Positions 6,329 to 8,479 of a DNA stretch of 8,479 bases are shown here, piece by piece. Position numbers and translations under genes: made by a program. Numbering within the stretch: the stretch's first letter is position 1; every line of letters begins with the position of its first letter. The notes beneath the pieces are model-generated. The model was given only the letters and a program-made list of their open reading frames with translations, was not told the origin of the DNA and searched no databases. Origin of the DNA: Sphingomonadales bacterium (GTDB taxonomy: Bacteria; Pseudomonadota; Alphaproteobacteria; Sphingomonadales; Sphingomonadaceae); the NCBI GenBank assembly GCA_013298745.1, contig JAAFIT010000083.1, forward strand, positions 1 to 8,479. Reading direction: 5' to 3'.

Positions 6329-8164
6329 ATGGCCTTGCGCAATATCGCGATCATCGCGCACGTCGATCATGGCAAGACCACGCTCGTCGATCAACTCTTC
6401 CGCCAATCAGGCACGTTCCGCGAAAACCAGCGTGTTGCCGAACGCGCCATGGATTCGAACGATCTCGAAAAAGAACGCGGCATCACCATTCTCGCCAAGT
6501 GCACGTCGATCGAATGGACCGACAAGTCGAACAACGAAACCACCCACATCAACATCGTCGACACCCCCGGACACGCCGATTTCGGCGGCGAAGTGGAGCG
6601 CATCCTGTCGATGGTCGATGGCGTTGTGCTGCTTGTCGATGCCGCAGAAGGCCCGATGCCGCAGACCAAGTTCGTCACCGGCAAGGCGCTGGCACTGGGC
6701 CTGCGTCCGATCGTCGTCGTCAACAAGATCGACCGCCCCGATGCCCGCGCCCAGGAAGTGCTCGACGAGGTTTTCGACCTGTTCGTCACGCTCGAAGCCA
6801 ATGACGACCAGCTCGATTTCCCGGTGATCTTTGCCTCGGGCCGCAACGGCTATGCCGGCCGCGATTCCGATGTGCGCTCGGGCGATCTGACGCCATTGTT
6901 CGAAACCATTGTCGCCCATGTGCCGCCGCCGGCCGCCGATGTGGATGGCGAGTTCAAGATGCTGGTGTCGCTGCTCGATCGTGACAATTTCGTTGGTCGT
7001 ATTCTCACCGGCCGCATCCTCTCGGGCACATTGCGGATGAACACCCAGATCCGCGCGCTCAACCCGGACGGCAAGGTTGTTGAAGAAGGCCGTGCCTCGA
7101 AGATCTTCGCGTTTCGCGGTCTGGAGCGGGTGCCCGTCGAGGAAGCCAAGGCCGGCGATATCATCGCGCTGGCCGGCCTCACCAAGGCAACCGTCGCCGA
7201 TACCATCGCCGACATCAGCGTCACCGCACCGCTGAAGGCCCAGCCGATCGATCCGCCGACGCTGTCGATGACCTTTGCCGTCAATGATTCGCCCTATGCC
7301 GGCCGCGATGGCTCCAAGGTCACCAGCCGCATGATTTCGGATCGCCTGCAGCGCGAAGCCGAGGGCAATGTCGCGGTCAAGGTGACCGAAAGCGCCTCCA
7401 AGGACGCCTTTGAAGTGTCGGGTCGCGGCGAACTTCAGCTCGGCGTTCTTATCGAAACGATGCGCCGCGAAGGCTTTGAACTGTCGATTTCGCGTCCGCG
7501 CGTCATTTACGGTGTCGATGAAAACGGCAAGCGCACCGAGCCTTATGAAACCATCGTGATCGATGTCGACGAGCAATATTCGGGCACGGTCGTCGAGAAG
7601 ATGGCTGGCCGTAAGGCCGAAATGACCGACATGCGCCCGAGCGGCGGCGGCAAGACCCGCCTCACCTTCTCGGCGCCGGCCCGCGGCCTCATCGGCTATC
7701 ACGGCGAATTCCTGTCCGACACCCGCGGCACCGGCATCATGAACCGATTGTTCGAAAAATATGGCCCCTACAAGGGCCAGGTTTCAGGCCGTGGCAATGG
7801 CGTGCTGATCTCGACCGAAACCGGTGAAGCCGTAGGCTATGCGCTCGGCTATCTGCAGCCGCGCGGCATCCTGATGATCGAGCCGGGCGAAGCCGTCTAC
7901 CAGGGCATGGTCATCGGCGAGAACGCCCGTGACGAGGACCTTGAGGTCAATCCCTTGAAGTCCAAGGCGCTGACCAACTTCCGCGCCAGCGGCAAGGACG
8001 ATGCCATTCAGCTCAGCCCGCCGAAGCGGCTGACACTTGAACAGGCGATCGCCTATATCGAGGAAGACGAGCTCGTCGAGGTGACGCCGAATTACATCCG
8101 GCTGCGCAAGATCCACCTCGATCCGCACGAGCGCAAGAAGGCCTCGCGCGCCAAGCGCGACTGA
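6329..8164 (+). CDS. typA: Translational GTPase TypA/BipA
   Basis: This is a complete protein of 611 residues, the usual length for the family. The GTPase domain has G1 AHVDHGKT (10-17), G2 ERGITI (49-54), G3 DTPGH (78-82), G4 NKID (132-135) and a G5-equivalent ASGRNG (169-174). An EF-Tu-like beta-barrel (about 208-300) follows, then an EF-G-III-like domain (about 307-385), an EF-G-V-like domain (about 393-485) and the BipA-specific C-terminal domain (about 486-600, with [20 protein letters not shown]). The tail is basic. BipA binds the ribosome at the EF-G site, assists 50S maturation and is needed mainly under stress and at low temperature. The ATG at 6329 begins MALRNIAII, the family's normal N-terminus. 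It is transcribed divergently from the RodZ-like gene and lies 93 bp upstream of folE on the same strand, so the two may share a transcript. Confidence 0.98.
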   Translation: MALRNIAIIAHVDHGKTTLVDQLFRQSGTFRENQRVAERAMDSNDLEKERGITILAKCTSIEWTDKSNNETTHINIVDTPGHADFGGEVERILSMVDGVVLLVDAAEGPMPQTKFVTGKALALGLRPIVVVNKIDRPDARAQEVLDEVFDLFVTLEANDDQLDFPVIFASGRNGYAGRDSDVRSGDLTPLFETIVAHVPPPAADVDGEFKMLVSLLDRDNFVGRILTGRILSGTLRMNTQIRALNPDGKVVEEGRASKIFAFRGLERVPVEEAKAGDIIALAGLTKATVADTIADISVTAPLKAQPIDPPTLSMTFAVNDSPYAGRDGSKVTSRMISDRLQREAEGNVAVKVTESASKDAFEVSGRGELQLGVLIETMRREGFELSISRPRVIYGVDENGKRTEPYETIVIDVDEQYSGTVVEKMAGRKAEMTDMRPSGGGKTRLTFSAPARGLIGYHGEFLSDTRGTGIMNRLFEKYGPYKGQVSGRGNGVLISTETGEAVGYALGYLQPRGILMIEPGEAVYQGMVIGENARDEDLEVNPLKSKALTNFRASGKDDAIQLSPPKRLTLEQAIAYIEEDELVEVTPNYIRLRKIHLDPHERKKASRAKRD

Positions 8165-8182
8165 GGCCGGCAGCGTCGGCCT
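8164..8182 (+). other. Short hairpin just after the typA stop
   Basis: AGGCCG (8164-8169) pairs with CGGCCT (8177-8182), a 6-bp stem that can gain one G-T pair. No T-run follows, so it is at best a weak or Rho-assisted terminator. It could also be a 3'-end structure of a message that continues into folE. Its 3' arm overlaps the 5' arm of another possible hairpin (CCTGC 8180-8184 with GCAGG 8200-8204), so the two exclude each other. Confidence 0.35.
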
Positions 8183-8257
8183 GCGACAATGATGCGGTTG
8201 CAGGAATGCCTCTGAATCCCCAATTGCGCGCCACAATCAAGTTTGGGGCTGACCAAG
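8180..8257 (+). promoter_or_regulatory. Structured folE leader; possible THF-II (folE-type) riboswitch
   Basis: The 5' side can form CCTGC/GCAGG (8180-8184 and 8200-8204). Next, CCCCAA (8218-8223) pairs with TTGGGG (8243-8248), extendable by TTG/CAA (8224-8226 and 8238-8240) with a 2-nt bulge. The 3' arm contains the only plausible Shine-Dalgarno (GGGG at 8245-8248, 9 nt before the ATG), so folding would hide it. Short asymmetric segments TCTGAAT and CTGACCAAG flank the stem. A tetrahydrofolate-binding folE RNA motif (THF-II) is known upstream of folE in alphaproteobacteria and acts on the ribosome-binding site. Position, gene and topology fit, but I cannot verify the conserved core by eye. 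Confidence 0.4.
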
Positions 8258-8479
8258 ATGGACGATGATGATTACGGTGGCGGCCGGCCAGCGCCGCATA
8301 TCGAGCCAATTCCGCAAGCCGAAGCTGAAGACGCCGTTCGCGCGTTGATCCGCTGGGCTGGGGATGATCCGGCGCGCGAAGGCTTGCTCGACACGCCGGG
8401 CCGCGTCGTGCGCGCCTATCGCGAATATTTTCGCGGCTATCAGGAAGATCCCGGCCTCCACCTTTCGCGCACCTTCGGC
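8258..8479 (+). CDS. folE: GTP cyclohydrolase I FolE, N-terminal part (partial)
   Basis: The ATG at 8258 opens a frame of 74 codons running off the right edge. An acidic, variable N-terminus (MDDDDYGGG) is followed by [20 protein letters not shown], then [16 protein letters not shown]. The sequence G-D-D-P-x-R-E-G-L-x-x-T-P-x-R-V is the hallmark of the FolE N-terminal helical region. FolE converts GTP to 7,8-dihydroneopterin triphosphate, the first step of tetrahydrofolate synthesis, as a homodecamer. The zinc and catalytic residues (Cys/His) lie beyond the window, so intactness cannot be judged. The gene is 93 bp after typA on the same strand; its likely Shine-Dalgarno, GGGG at 8245-8248, lies in a hairpin arm. 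Confidence 0.95.
   Translation, partial: MDDDDYGGGRPAPHIEPIPQAEAEDAVRALIRWAGDDPAREGLLDTPGRVVRAYREYFRGYQEDPGLHLSRTFG

Noticed and set aside
6407..7702. Minus-strand open frame of 431 codons antisense to typA
   Set aside because: It is fully covered by TypA with intact G1-G4 motifs. The antisense product is His/Asp/Gly-rich with no recognisable domain.

Overview
The window reads as ordinary, GC-rich chromosomal DNA of an alphaproteobacterium, most likely of the order Sphingomonadales. This placement is an inference from the protein sequences, from the block cpoB(ybgF)-tilS-ftsH, and from a GCCTCCGGCGG-type palindromic intergenic repeat of the kind seen in that group. I see no mobile element, CRISPR array, tRNA, rRNA, or signs of recent gene transfer.

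Layout: (1) 1-176, the 3' end of a plus-strand YceI-family gene. (2) 176-294, two copies of a palindromic repeat in opposite orientation, lying between two convergent genes. (3) 319-1095 minus, an uncharacterised membrane protein with about seven helices. (4) 1160-1195, a strong intrinsic terminator for the minus-strand cluster. (5) 1219-6026 minus, read from right to left: a RodZ-like helix-turn-helix membrane protein, the periplasmic coiled-coil/TPR protein CpoB (YbgF), the tRNA-Ile lysidine synthetase TilS and the membrane AAA+ protease FtsH. (6) 6027-6328, a 302-bp divergent intergenic region with candidate promoters on both strands, an 11-bp direct repeat and an imperfect inverted repeat. 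(7) 6329-8164 plus, the ribosome-associated GTPase TypA/BipA. (8) 8165-8257, a short leader with hairpins, one of which holds the likely Shine-Dalgarno of the next gene. (9) 8258-8479 plus, the first 74 codons of folE (GTP cyclohydrolase I), cut by the window edge.

The minus-strand cluster groups envelope and morphogenesis functions (RodZ-like, CpoB) with tRNA decoding (TilS) and membrane protein quality control (FtsH). rodZ-like and cpoB are almost fused (TGA-ac-ATG), the cpoB-tilS gap is 49 bp, and tilS-ftsH has a 107-bp gap with its own promoter candidate. In many alphaproteobacteria the cpoB-tilS-ftsH block follows tolQRAB-pal; here a RodZ-like gene takes that place. Divergently, typA (translation and stress adaptation) precedes folE (first step of folate synthesis).

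Nothing here looks like an undescribed multi-gene system. The points most worth checking are the folE leader (possible THF-II/folE-type riboswitch), the inverted repeat pair at 176-294, the unnamed seven-helix protein, and the regulatory structure between the RodZ-like gene and typA.
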